DNA of 64,000 nt from Sphagnum compactum (Eukaryota; Bryophyta; Sphagnopsida; Sphagnales): positions 3,575,267 through 3,639,266 of the forward strand of contig OZ234502.1 in NCBI GenBank assembly GCA_965153455.1. The letters run 5' to 3'. Each line of letters begins with the position of its first letter. Positions within the stretch are counted from its first letter, which is position 1. Positions 26,366 to 37,055 of this stretch are shown here, one piece after another. The notes below the pieces were generated by a model. It was given only the letters and a program-made list of their open reading frames with translations, made no database searches and was not told the origin of the DNA. The translations under genes and the position numbers were made by a program.

Positions 26366-27185
26366 TGTCGCAACCCCACTTTGGGCTAAGTGTGAGGGTG
26401 AAGCCCACACTCCCAAAAGTGGGAAGTTGGAGTCCTCCGGGACTCCCGAAAACTCATAGGCGATTACAGGGGGTTAAAACACCTCGCCTTGAGGTGTTCT
26501 TTATATCAATGGAAAGGTCTTGAAGTGTAGATGTCTAAAATGCCCTCGCATTGGCCATTTGGACATCTGCAGCCCAAGCTATGGGCAAAAGAAGGGCCGG
26601 GAGTCAAACTGGCAGTTTGACTCCCGACCACTAAAAGTCAGGAATCGACCTCTTCCCGACGTCTACAGAAGGAATGCGACATGGTGTTGAAAAGCTCTCG
26701 AGGAGCGCTACAACTTTGGTTCAGACCTTGCTCCAATCAGATGTCGCAGTCGAGAGATATGAGCTCCCAAAGTTCCGGGACTCCAACCCGGGACAGTTTC
26801 GGGACTCCAACTTGGGAGTCCCGGGAAAAAAAGTCATTTGGATGTAGCCTCGGCGGAGAGCTGCAGAGTATATTATATGGGGGAAGGTGGTGGCTTCCCC
26901 CGAGTCCGGGCCGTGGTGAGTCAAATGTGTCCAAGTGCCCGTGGCTTGTCCCAACACCCAAAGGTGTTCCCGAATGTGAACTAACCCTCTTGTGGTTGGT
27001 TTTGGATGCAGATTCGAGTGAGATAATACTTGTCCCTCTTCCTAGTCTAATCCCGGGACTTCTAACACGCCCCTCTACCCCTCTTTAGTGTTGGAAGTCG
27101 GGAGCGGCCCTCAAGTCCCAACTTTCCGCAACCCAACATACTTAGACCCTCAAGTGGGTCCAACAAGGGACTTAGGAGCGCGTCA
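26366..27185 (+). repeat. 3' LTR
   Basis: 820 bp and collinear with the 5' LTR, with two compensating single-base indels (a G-run near 26,472 and the GGT near 26,720). By my reading about 38 of the roughly 43 substitutions are transitions. It is followed by the target duplication ACTAG. Confidence 0.97.
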
Positions 27186-27190
27186 ACTAG

Positions 27191-28610
27191 CCTTCAACTT
27201 ACCTTTATACCCTTAGATATGTTCCTAATAAACCTTAACATACATCAAAGGGTTCTAGGTCCATGTCATCATTGTTACCACATAGGTAGATGAAAATTCA
27301 TTCAAATTCATTTGCATGGAATGATTGTAAATATAACCAAAGTCAAAAATGTAAGAAAAATAGTTGCAAACTAACTAGTTATAATTGTAGACCACAACAA
27401 GTTGCATATAATTACAAAATGCATGGATTCATTTTGAAAATTTTCTTCTAGTGCATGTAGCCAAATTTGGCTAAGTGTCCTTGTGGATAATCGCCAACCC
27501 ACATAGCTCACGAATTTGAAAAGAAAAAATCTTTATGCAGAACTTGAAATTGAACATTGTCAAGGTTTTGGAAATGTTGTAGAATGAATTAAATATGACC
27601 TCCTAAGTTAGAAGTACATCCTACCCTAAAACTTGCAAAAAAGAAATGCCTATCTACATAGAAAATCGCAAACAAGAATACTTGATTGCCTAAAAGTCAA
27701 AACTTGCATATAAGTTTAGCTTTGTTGCAAAGTTCAAGTTTTGATTCGAGTTTTCGAAATAGGCTGGTTCCAAGGCTGGTTCTAGTTCCATGAGGGCCTT
27801 AGAAACTGAGGCTAGTTCCATCTAGATCTAGATCCATTTTGAGTTTTGGGTTTTACAGAGTGAAAAACCTTTAGTCCAAGAACAAAACACCAAACTGCTG
27901 ACTGGAACTTGAAACGAGCCTATATTGGTTCAAATCTTATGTCGCAATTAGCCTTTTTGGCAAAGGTATCAAAATCAAAACTGTTCCAACCCTTTACGGT
28001 GCTTTATAGCCCTATGAAATTGCAAAGATTCTAAGGATACAAAAGGTAAGAGTGGTTGCATGATAAGATTCTTTCATATTTTGTGGCCCACCCCATTATA
28101 AAGTAGCCCAAATTGAGGCTGTGAGCTCAGGTTTCAACTGAGAAGGAAATCAAAAGTCATGATGAAAGCATCATATATGGAAAAAAAGGGGACCAAACAG
28201 TTTTTCTCACCTAAGTTAGTTCTCAGAAGAGTTTCACCCCAGTTTTGGATTTGCGTTACCTGTGCTTTAGCTGTTATTCATTCTTCTTCATTAATTTAAG
28301 TCTTGTCAATGTCAAATACTGCAAATCTTGTTAACCATACCCAGTTTTAGTCAACAGCATGCAATTTCAATCATTTTTTAGTACCCTCAAATTGGGAATG
28401 AAACATGAATTGCAGGGTCCATCCTCAATCCTAAACAAGGGCCACTGTAAACTAGGGCCCAAAGCTAATTGACTTTACCGATAACTTTATTTTCTGCACG
28501 CTTTTCAATGATGATACAACCCTGCCAAACTTTATGAAAAGAAAGCACCCAAGAAAGGGCGAGAAAAAGAAACAAGGGACAAGGACAGCCCAAAAGAGGC
28601 GGGCCACAAG
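27191..28610. other. Intergenic spacer
   Basis: No gene recognisable. About 27,770-27,930 holds repeated GGTTCC/GGCTGGTTC words like those near 44,250, 56,520 and 58,880. The rest is unremarkable AT-rich sequence. Confidence 0.55.
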
Positions 28611-28738
28611 GAGGAAAGTGAACCACTAAAAACCCAACTCTGCACCAGTCACATGAAGCATATCAACTAAAGAGGAGGAAAGTGAACCACTCAAAACCCA
28701 ACTCTGCACCAGTCACATGAAGCATATCAACTAAAGAG
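28611..28738. repeat. Two-copy tandem repeat, 64-bp unit
   Basis: The 64-bp unit beginning GAGGAAAGTGAACCACT occurs at 28,611-28,674 and again at 28,675-28,738. I see one difference (CTAAAAACC versus CTCAAAACC), so the duplication is recent. It lies about 480 bp beyond the 3' end of the alcohol oxidase. Confidence 0.93.
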
Positions 28739-29216
28739 TGGGGGAGGTAAATCCGATAAAACTCCAAACCCCTCCCTTGCAGTAACCGCCGATCTTTTCT
28801 CTTGGTGAACTCAAATCAGGGTTTTTTATTTTTCAATATTGTGAACTAGGTAGGCTGGTATCAGTCATAAGTATACACAATTCAATTTAGTACAACCCAG
28901 CTCTTGCCTCTGGGTATAGGCACGCATTTCCACTATGGAAAACAGGTAAAACGCCTCTTGTTTGATATCTTTTCCACAATTATTGTAGAAAAAGTTACTA
29001 CTTAATCAACCTAACAACAACAACAACCCTTCTATCATGCATTTGCTCAAGAATAATAATCGACCAGAACAATCTAGATCCCCATAACTTCCCAAGCATG
29101 GCCTGGCATATTAATTGTCTGTTGGACAAGATATGTACATATATGTATATTCTTGCAATTTTGTTGTTGTTGGGTTGGGAGGTTGAGAACGACAGGGGGT
29201 CGAATTAATTCTCCTT
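28739..29216. other. 3' flank of the alcohol oxidase gene
   Basis: The part next to 29,217 is the probable 3' untranslated region of the minus-strand oxidase. It is AT-rich, with TATGTACATATATGTATATT near 29,131-29,152. I could not fix a polyadenylation site. Confidence 0.45.
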
Positions 29217-32200
29217 TTATGAATGACCATATTTTATGAAACGCACAAGAGATTGAGCCGTGCAGTAAGCTATAGATTGTACACTCACCATTGGGTTTAC
29301 ACCTGTAGCAGATGGGAAAACACTAGCATCGGCCACAAACAACCCTTCCACGTCCCATGTCTCACCTCGAGGGTCCACTGCAGAGGTCATGGGATCGATT
29401 CCCATTCGACAACTGCCCATTTGATGCGCAGAATCCAGCGGCACACGGGGAAGACGTCTTGGATCCGTAAAGTGAGCACGAATACGCTTCAGATACTCTT
29501 CGACGTCGTCGTCTTCGGACGAAGCCGCAGCAGCTCCTCCACCCGTAGCGGCGGTTCGTATAATACGGAGCCCCTCGTCCCCTACGATGTGGGTACCAAC
29601 CTCCACGGCGCCAGCGGCGATGAAGATGCGGACAGCTTTCTCCAATCCCTCTGCCATTGTGATGGCGTCTTGCTTCGCCAATGGGTAATCGTACTCACCT
29701 TCGCCGTCCTTGTCCAATCGAACAGTACCGCTGCCTTTGTCTCGAGTTAGAACAAGAATGTGCGCCGTTCGGGAGTATCGACACATGCGGTTCTTGAACT
29801 CGGAACCCGAGCGCCAGCTTAGTCGCCCCGCGAACATCCCGGGATAGAGAATCGGAACTTCTAATAACGCAGTTCCATGATCAGCTGATTGTGATAGTGA
29901 TTTATTAGTAGCAGTAGTAGTATCATATTCGTGGTGGTTGTTGGATACTACCTTCGAGTATGAGGACATGATAGTACCCTCGAAGTTTGTGCCATTGGGC
30001 CCTGTAGATTGTGGGAAATAGCTCCAAGCCATTGTTACTGGGTGTAGATGCAAGTGCTTGCCGATATTGGAGTTTTTGAGTCCGCTTCTGAGCAAGAGAG
30101 AAGGAGTCGAAAGAGAGCCACAAGCTACCACAGTTGCCTTCGCGGAGATGAACAAGCGTGCTGTCGCTCCATTTGATCCATCAATCTTGGCAAACACGCC
30201 CTTGGCTTTTCTCGGCTTCATTTTCCTTTTCTTACTAGAAGCTGCTGAAGATTCGACGTTGTAAGATTCGTGGAGTACCATCTCTGCTTTACAACCAGTT
30301 AGAATCACAGCGCCATGGCTCGTTGCGTCAACTAGCCATGTCTCTGTGGTTGCTTGCTTCCCTCCATTTCGACAACCCAGGGAACAGTGGCCGCAATGGT
30401 GATCTGCTGCCGCGTTTCGAGGGATAGTATCCACCTAATTCAGCAACAGAAAAAAATTCCAGACCGATCATTAACATCTTGAGACATGAACACATTTATG
30501 TGGAATTTGATCACTCTTTGCAAAACTCATGGAAGATTGGATAAGAGAATAATATGATGCACACACCTCGTAACCTAGTTTAGTGCAGCCTTCTCTGAGA
30601 ACGGAATTTTGGAAATTCTCTTTATTGCAGTTAGGCTGCACACTCAGTCGCTTGCACACAGTTTCCATGGCTTGAGCATACTCGTCGCTCGCGAAAAGAG
30701 AGAGCTCATGCTCCTCCGACCATTCACGCAACACATGGGGTGGAGTATGGAAGGAAGCTGACCAATTCACCGCAGTCCCGCCTCCCAATGTCGCGCCGGC
30801 TATAATAGAAAGTCGGCCATCCGACGTTGCTATTGAGCCCCCATTTTCATACATCTCCCTCAGACTGGGCGATTCCAACAACGACAGATCTTGCCTCGCG
30901 AAGTATTGCCCCTTTTCTAGGACCACTACTTTGTACCCAGCCTTCGCTAGCACCGCCGCCGCCACCCCACCTCCAGCTCCTGACCCAACAACCACAGCAT
31001 CACATTCGATGGCCACATCTGTTGCGGAATCATATGTCAGATTGTGCTGCTTCTGATCGCTGAAGTTGCAGATTTTCTCCAGGAACTCGTGACTGTTATC
31101 CAACACCGAGCACCCAAAATTCGACAGGACAGAGCGTAGCGACTGCGACGCGTCGGGGCGGTTGCCTGCTGCTACGGCACTTCGCAAATTCAGCACCTTG
31201 TTGTCAAGCGGCCTAGCAGTCGGCTCTAGCGGAAGTGATTCCGAAGACTCTGCATCTGGAGGATGGTAGCCGATTGCAGACCATGTGGGATTCCAGCCGT
31301 TCGCATCAACCTGTGATCATGAGCCGTTTTGAGCTTGGCAGAAGGACAACTGATGAAAATGCAGAGCTACAAGAGTAGTTACCACACTTGCCAAACAACG
31401 CTAGCTAGGTGCATAGAGAACTTGCCGTGATTGTAAAGCTACGCTGAAATTCTTACTACAGAGCTTTTTGATATCTAGGGCGCCAACCTTGCTGTAGAAG
31501 ACAAATTGGGTCAACCCCTTGAAAACCTTGTAAACGACTTGAAAGATAAACAGTGAGCTCTGCTCCCAACTGATGAGTATCCTTTCCCTCCGCTCCTGTG
31601 AGAGTGCTGAAAACTTGTGAAACCAAGGAAACGTCGAGCCGAGTCCGTTGCGACCCGATAGAAGAAAAGTGCCGAATGAAGTAGAAAGAAGCCATAGAAC
31701 CAGATTCAGGAGGCCAACGACTTTGGGTTTCATGAATTCATACATCAATCCCGCAGCCTGCAAACTTGCGTTGCACCAGACAGGCACAAGAGAAAGGAAA
31801 ATTTGATCAGCACGAATATTGATGGTGGCGCTAGGGACTGAAAATAGAACACTTACAAGTGAGCAGAGGACCACTAGTTGCAGGTCCTTCTCTTTGTGGA
31901 TTGTCACACATGCCTTTTCTAAACTTCTGAGCTTCTGAACACACGACTCTGAGCAGGGGTATTCAATTGAAGACTATAAGAATGAAGCTGATCATGAGCT
32001 TCTAACAATTCTTTGCTTTTGGGCGCCCTTCAAAATTAGGGTCTAGGCACGGCGGACTAAGAGAGAAGAAATTTCAAAATGAATTCTTGAGCGGAATGAC
32101 CTCTTGCACGAGCCTGCAAATTATGCTCTTTGTCAACTACAAGGGAGATCTATACTACCAAGTTGTGAGATCTATTATGTCACATGCCTCAAGTGGAACT

Positions 32201-32499
32201 CCAGCATTCGACGCCGACAATCGGTAGAAAGCATCGATCTGGTCGTGCGAGACTTTGGCCAGGTGCTCAACACCGGCGTAATTATCGACATGATCTCCGT
32301 TTTCGCCGCATGATCCTAATGGACCAGCTGCAGCTAGCTGGTTGCCACGAGTAGTTAAGTCAACCGACGGCACGAAAGTGTCACAAACTGCAGCCAAAGC
32401 TTCCATCTGCTGCTGCGAGAATCCATGTGAGTGCGGTGGTCGACCACCCTTGAGCAACGGATGCACCCCGGCGGACATCCCCATCGTCGATATGTCCAC
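29217..32499 (-). CDS. FAO: Long-chain-alcohol oxidase (FAO, GMC family)
   Basis: Predicted to oxidise long-chain fatty alcohols to aldehydes with FAD, making hydrogen peroxide, at a membrane. Four exons, written 5' to 3': 32,499-32,188; 31,757-31,488; 31,310-30,567; 30,434-29,217. They join in phase 0 to give 847 residues. The N-terminus carries the family's HPLLKGG and HSHGFS words, which supports the chosen ATG. Exon 2 encodes a hydrophobic, probably membrane-inserted segment (LLNLVLWLLSTSFGTFLL). Exon 3 has the FAD dinucleotide-binding motif VVGSGAGGG near residues 301-309. Exon 4 has the GMC C-terminal signature with the catalytic His in SAHQMGSCRMG (about residue 779) and Asn in GVNPM (about 822). 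Introns 2 and 3 are GT-AG. Intron 1 only keeps frame with a GC donor (GAG|GCATGT). Plant relatives are nearer 750 residues; the extra length lies in the linker before the FAD motif and in charged loops (KKRKMKPRKAK, EDDDVEEY). No disabling change seen. Confidence 0.94.
31758..32187 (-). other. Likely GC-AG intron 1 of FAO
   Basis: 430 bp. The donor reads GAG|GCATGTGAC and the acceptor TTTGCAG|GCTGCG. This junction joins VPLE to AAGLMYEF without gap or frame change, as the family alignment I know requires. The nearby GT (four bases downstream) would break the frame with the available acceptors. Confidence 0.75.
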
Positions 32500-32624
32500 A
32501 GTCCGACAATCTCTTCGATCTCAAAATTCTGTGCACGCACACTCGCCGCTAATGGCACAAGAGAATTGGTGCGCATTAATTGAATATCATTGGCCAAGAA
32601 ACGATGTGAATCCTCTCCCACTCC

Positions 32625-32639
32625 CATAAATTTAAATAG
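32625..32639 (-). promoter_or_regulatory. Possible TATA element of FAO
   Basis: On the minus strand this reads CTATTTAAATTTATG, about 130 bases before the predicted start codon. The position suits a plant TATA box with a short leader. No transcript evidence is available. Confidence 0.35.
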
Positions 32640-32659
32640 TCGTAGAGCACGAGGCAATT

Positions 32660-34715
32660 AGAGTACAAGCGAATACAAAGAATCATTCGTAGACCACGAG
32701 GAAATTATGGATCACGATGCGTCCGGACACACCTCTTTAGTTGGTGGCGAAGGAAACGATGTTAAGCACCCCCTACGAAGTGTGCTTTTGACAGTGCGCA
32801 GTCCTGCATAGTGCATAGACGAAGTTGGCTGCTGTCGTCAGTGCGCAGTCCTGCACAGTCCGTACGTGTGCAGGACAAAAGAAGTTGATTTTTCATGTCG
32901 CGCTCCTTGAAAGCGGTTTGGAACCCGTGACCACATCGCTAAAAGGTCAAGCAGCCTAGTTCCGGCTACTTTCAGTACCAATTAAAAGCAAAAAGATTCT
33001 TTTCTTTTTTCTTTCCTATCTTAGTCCAACCGTGAGGCAGAACTGTGTGGTCGTTGTTGAGGACTGCGCATTGAAATCAGCAAAGTTCGAAGGACGAGCC
33101 ACGTTAACGCCCTACGCCCTGCATGGGGAACCATCTTATGCGGTCTGACTTGCAAGTTGTTTTGGGTGGGGGGGAGGGGTGGGTTTCAGTTCTTAGTGGT
33201 TCCCTTTCCTCCTTGCGGCCCACCTTTGTTGGGCTGTTTGCTTGCCTGGACTTCAGTCCTTGCCCCTTGTTTCCTTTTCTCTCCCTTGCTCGGGTGCTTT
33301 CTTTCTATGAAGTTTGGCAGGATTTCATCAATGTCACTAGTCCCTGGCAAGGGATCATATATGCCCTTTTTCAGGCTTTCTTGATTCTGAGATATAGCTG
33401 TGACTCTTCATGGAGAAAAGGCATGAAAAGAAAATGCAAGTTGAGGATTTTGTTTTGGATATCCCTAAATTCACAAAAAGGAGTTCTTCTTAAAATTTCG
33501 TGTAGGAGTTTAATTCAAATTCAATCATTCTGAGAAGTAATTTTTTTATTGAGGGATTTAGCATTAAATGGCAACAGGTTTTTAGAATCTGTCTAAATAG
33601 TAAAACAACTAGTTTAAAAATTGCTATGGAACTAAAATTGAAGCCCTTGACCCATAAAGACAGGAGGAAATATCTCAATTTTTCGTTTCCGGACAAATTC
33701 TCAAGGGCCCCCCTTTACTATCTCAATTCTGGGACCACACAAAGTGTCTCTGTACCTCTTCTTTGGACCATCCTCTTCTTTGGACCATCCTAAAAGGGGG
33801 TTAAGAACAGAAAGACTTATGCATGACTCACTAGGCCAGTACTAGGTTTGCGTGCAAACAGTGTTGGGTGGTTCTCAGGAATCAGGTGGAAATCATCTCG
33901 GTTTTCAAGAATTGGATGAGAATCATCTCGCTTTTCAAGTTGATTCTCTCTCGCAATCCTGCTGGTTATCACTTTTTCTCACATAGAGGCTGAAAATCGA
34001 TTTTTTCGGTTCTCACCAAGTTGAGAACTGGGCATCGTGAGAATCCACCAAGTTTTCTTTGCTAAGAAATTTTAATACCCAGGTAAAATATTGAGTCCAA
34101 ACCCAATCCCAATTCTCATCCTTGTATATAATAAAATTAAATTAAAAAATACATGTCAAATGTCACATGACTATTTTTTTAATCCTTTTGCTAAGGGCAA
34201 CTTAAAAAACCATCAATTTTATGATAAAATGAGTTTCATCTGATCTTTATTGTTTGAACGCCTCCACTATTTTTTATTTTTTTTCACTACTCCTACTTGT
34301 ATAAGTATTATAATTAGTCTTGGACTTGTGCATTAAATGCCGAGTTTCAGCATTTCATATTGAGATTTAATAAAATTTCTTTTAAATGTCAATAGAATCT
34401 AGTAAAATAAAATATTGACAAATTCTAAAACATTGTAACTTTTTAATACTTGGATAGAATATCAATTTTCTTTTCAAAGACAGGGTTCAAATGATCAATT
34501 CTTAGTCCAAAGAACCTTGAACAGGGATCAAACAAGGTATAACTTTCAGGCATACCCTACAGGATTTAACTTGAAACCCCAATAAACCAGAGCGTCACAG
34601 CAGATAATATTGGCCCAGGCCCCACCCAATTCTCCTACTACATATTCTCAACCTAAAATTTGACAACCCTGTGTTATCTCTATATATAATATCGGTGGTT
34701 TTGTCGGCTTGCGGC
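32660..34715. other. Spacer upstream of FAO, with repeats
   Basis: No gene recognisable. The FAO promoter should lie at its left end. Around 32,800-32,880 a CAGTGCGCAGTCCTGCA word occurs twice. 33,167-33,325 is a dispersed repeat (listed separately). CCTCTTCTTTGGACCAT is tandemly doubled near 33,755-33,790. A pair of ATCATCTCG(G/C)TTTTCAAG words lies near 33,890-33,940. Confidence 0.6.
33167..33325 (+). repeat. Dispersed repeat, copy A
   Basis: A pyrimidine-rich segment of about 130-160 bp containing AGTGGTTCCCTTTCCTCC, GGGCTGTTTGCTTGCCTGGA and GAGTGCTTTCTT-like words. A second copy in the same orientation is at about 56,930-57,055. Flanks differ, so both are probably fragments of one dispersed element family. 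Confidence 0.8.
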
Positions 34716-37055
34716 GGTCGTCCTTTCCATCCATCCAACTTCCTCATCCCTGAAGAAGAAGATGATGGAAGATGATGGAAGAGGAGGACGACGACGAAAG
34801 CGGCAGCAACAAATTTCAAATTAAAAAAGAAGAAAACAAGTTATTAATAAATTAAAAATATGAAACAAAGTTGTAACCAAAAAGAAAAAAACAGAACAAA
34901 TATATATTTTTAAAAGGGGAAAAACTAGAAAAAAAATAAAAACATAAAAACACTTTAACAAATAGAAACTTTTTTAAAACACTTTAAAATAGAAAAAAAA
35001 TGAAAACATATAAAATAAATATATTTAAACATGAAACAAAAAAGGGAAATACAGTAAAATAATCTTAAAAGAAAACTAAAAAATAGATGACAAAAAATAA
35101 GAAACAAAACAGAGAGCAAAAGAAAGAGAAAAAAACCATACTTGAAAAAAAAATGAGGTTTGTCTTCTTTTTCCAAACTTCAAACCTGCATCTAATCAAA
35201 CAAAAATACAAAAGTTTTTTAAAATTATTTTCATTATAAAATATATTTGAAAAACTAGAATCTTTTTGAAAAAGAAAATAGAAACAAAATAAATAAATAA
35301 ATAAATGCATAAAAATAGAAAAAAAATGAAGATAGGCAAAATAAGAATAGAAAAAATAAACACATGAAACAAACATAAACAAAAAAAAAGTAAAAATGCA
35401 AAAACTATAAAAAAGGCATGGAAACAAATGAAACAAGGAAAGGGAAATACAATAGAATAATTTTAAAAGACAAAAAAAAAAATTTTAATGAAAAAACTAA
35501 ATAAAGAGTAAAAAATAAGAAAAAAATAAAACTTATAATAATGAAAAAAAACCCTACTTGAAAAAGAATGAGGTGCGTCTTCTTTCTCCAAACTTCAAAC
35601 TTGCATCCAAATAAACAAAAATACAAAAGTGAAAAAGAAACACTTTATTATTATTATACGAAATAATAATAAAAACAGAAAACACTTATAAATAAATAAA
35701 TAAATAAGATAAAAGTTTCTAGGAAAAACTAAAACATGAATCAGGTTTAAAGAAAGGGGGGACTTCACCGTGTCCGAAGGTCATGGGTACCCACTAGTCT
35801 ACTTATATAATATCCTTGGGTGGTCGTCCTTTCCATCCATTCGTCCTGTCATCTGTCCCATCATCCATCCATCCAAGTTCCTCATCCCCGAAGAAGAAGA
35901 TGATGGAAGAGGACGACGACGACGAATGACGGCGGCAGCAGCTTATCCAAATGTTTATGTGATCCAATCGTGTAGTTTATGAAAAACTTCTATAGTCTTG
36001 CAATTTGCCAAAAGCTACAAACTAATTTTAAAAAACAAAAAATTGTTGGAAAAAAAATGAGAAACAAGAGAAGAAATCTTTTTAAAACAACACAAGAAAT
36101 TTCAAATGAAAAAAGAAAAACACAAGTTGTTAACAAATAAATAAAATGAAACAAAGTTGTAACAAAAAAGAAAAAAACAGAACAAATATTTTTTTTAAGG
36201 GAAAAAGCTAGAAAAAAAAAAACAGAAAAACACTTTAACAATTAGAAACTTTTTTAAAACACTTAAAAATAGGGAAAAAATGAAAACATATCAAATAAAT
36301 ATATTTAAATATGAAACAAAAAAGGAAAATACAGTAAAATAATCTTAAAAGAAAATTTAAAAATAGATGACAAAAAATAAAAAACAAAAAATAGACAGCA
36401 AAGAAAGAGAAAAAAAAATGAGGTTTGTCTTCTTTTTCCAAACTTCAAACCTGTATCTAATCAAACAAAAATACAAAAGTTTTTTTAAATTATTTTCATT
36501 ACAAAACATATTAGAAAAACTAGAATCTTTTTTAAAAAGAAAATAGAAACAAAATAAATAAATAAATAAATGCATAATTTTTTTTGAAAAATGAAGATAG
36601 ACAAAACAAGAATAGAAAAAATTAAAGCATGAAACAAACATAAACAAAAAAAAAGTAAAAACACAAAAACTATAAAAAAGGAATGGAAACAAATGAAACA
36701 AGGAAAGGGAAATATAATATAATAATTTTAAAAGAAAAAAATTTACAAAAATGAAGAAACCAAATCAAGAGTAAAAAATAAGAAAAAATAAAACTTATAA
36801 TAATGAAGAAAAGCCCTGCTTGAAAAAGAATGAGGTGTATCTTCTTTCTCCAAACTTCAAACTTGCATCCAAATAAACAAAAATATAAAAGTGAAAAAAA
36901 AACACTTTATTTTTATTATACAAAATAATAATAAAAACAGAAAACACATAAAAGTAAAAAATAAAAAAAATAAAAGTTTCTAAAGAAAACTAAAACATGA
37001 ACCAAGTTTAAAGAAACCGGGGGAGTTCACAGTGCCCAAAGGTCACTGTCCGTCC
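34716..37055. repeat. Two long direct repeats of A-rich sequence
   Basis: Unit 1 is 34,716-35,821 and unit 2 is 35,822-37,055. A third unit start (GGTCGTCCTCC) follows at 37,056. Each unit opens with GGTCGTCCTTTCCATCCAT, then a GATGATGGAAGA/GACGACGAC stretch, then about 900 bp of A-rich sequence with matching words such as ATGAAACAAAGTTGTAAC. Within each unit the segment AACTTCAAAC(C/T)TGCATC occurs twice (near 35,180 and 35,590; 36,440 and 36,855). Unit 2 has roughly 130 extra bases near 35,945-36,090. The open frames on the minus strand are poly-Phe artefacts of the T-rich strand. Origin unknown; a nested or duplicated non-autonomous element is possible. Confidence 0.85.

Larger units (their letters stand above)
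20225..27185 (+). mobile_element. Ty3/gypsy chromovirus LTR retrotransposon
   Basis: A structurally complete element of 6,961 bp. It has two 820-bp LTRs (20,225-21,044 and 26,366-27,185) that start TG and end CA, and perfect 5-bp target duplications ACTAG at 20,220-20,224 and 27,186-27,190. The initiator-methionine tRNA primer site is at 21,047-21,058. One gag-pol frame runs 21,095-25,567, and the polypurine tract is at 26,357-26,365. Domain order is gag, CCHC knuckle, protease, reverse transcriptase, RNase H, integrase, chromodomain, which is the Metaviridae chromovirus order known in plants. Three in-frame stops and a changed protease active site show it cannot move on its own now. By eye the LTRs differ at about 43 of 820 positions (about 5%) plus two 1-bp indels, so the insertion is old. 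About 765 bp lie between a first PPT-like site and the real one, which is unusual. Confidence 0.97.

Noticed and set aside
20225-27185. Endogenous pararetrovirus
   Set aside because: The chromodomain after integrase, the LTR pair, the initiator-Met primer site and the gag-pol order are those of a Ty3/gypsy retrotransposon. No movement or coat protein gene is present.
29223-29750. 175-codon plus-strand open frame
   Set aside because: Antisense shadow of the last exon of the alcohol oxidase, which has catalytic motifs on the other strand.
32880-32990. Possible tRNA gene (clusters of CGG, CCG and GTTCCGG-like words)
   Set aside because: No cloverleaf with a proper acceptor stem and B-box could be laid on it.
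34955-36701. Minus-strand frames encoding Phe/Leu-rich, apparently membrane proteins
   Set aside because: They are translations of the T-rich strand of an A-rich repeat. The hydrophobicity is an artefact of base composition.
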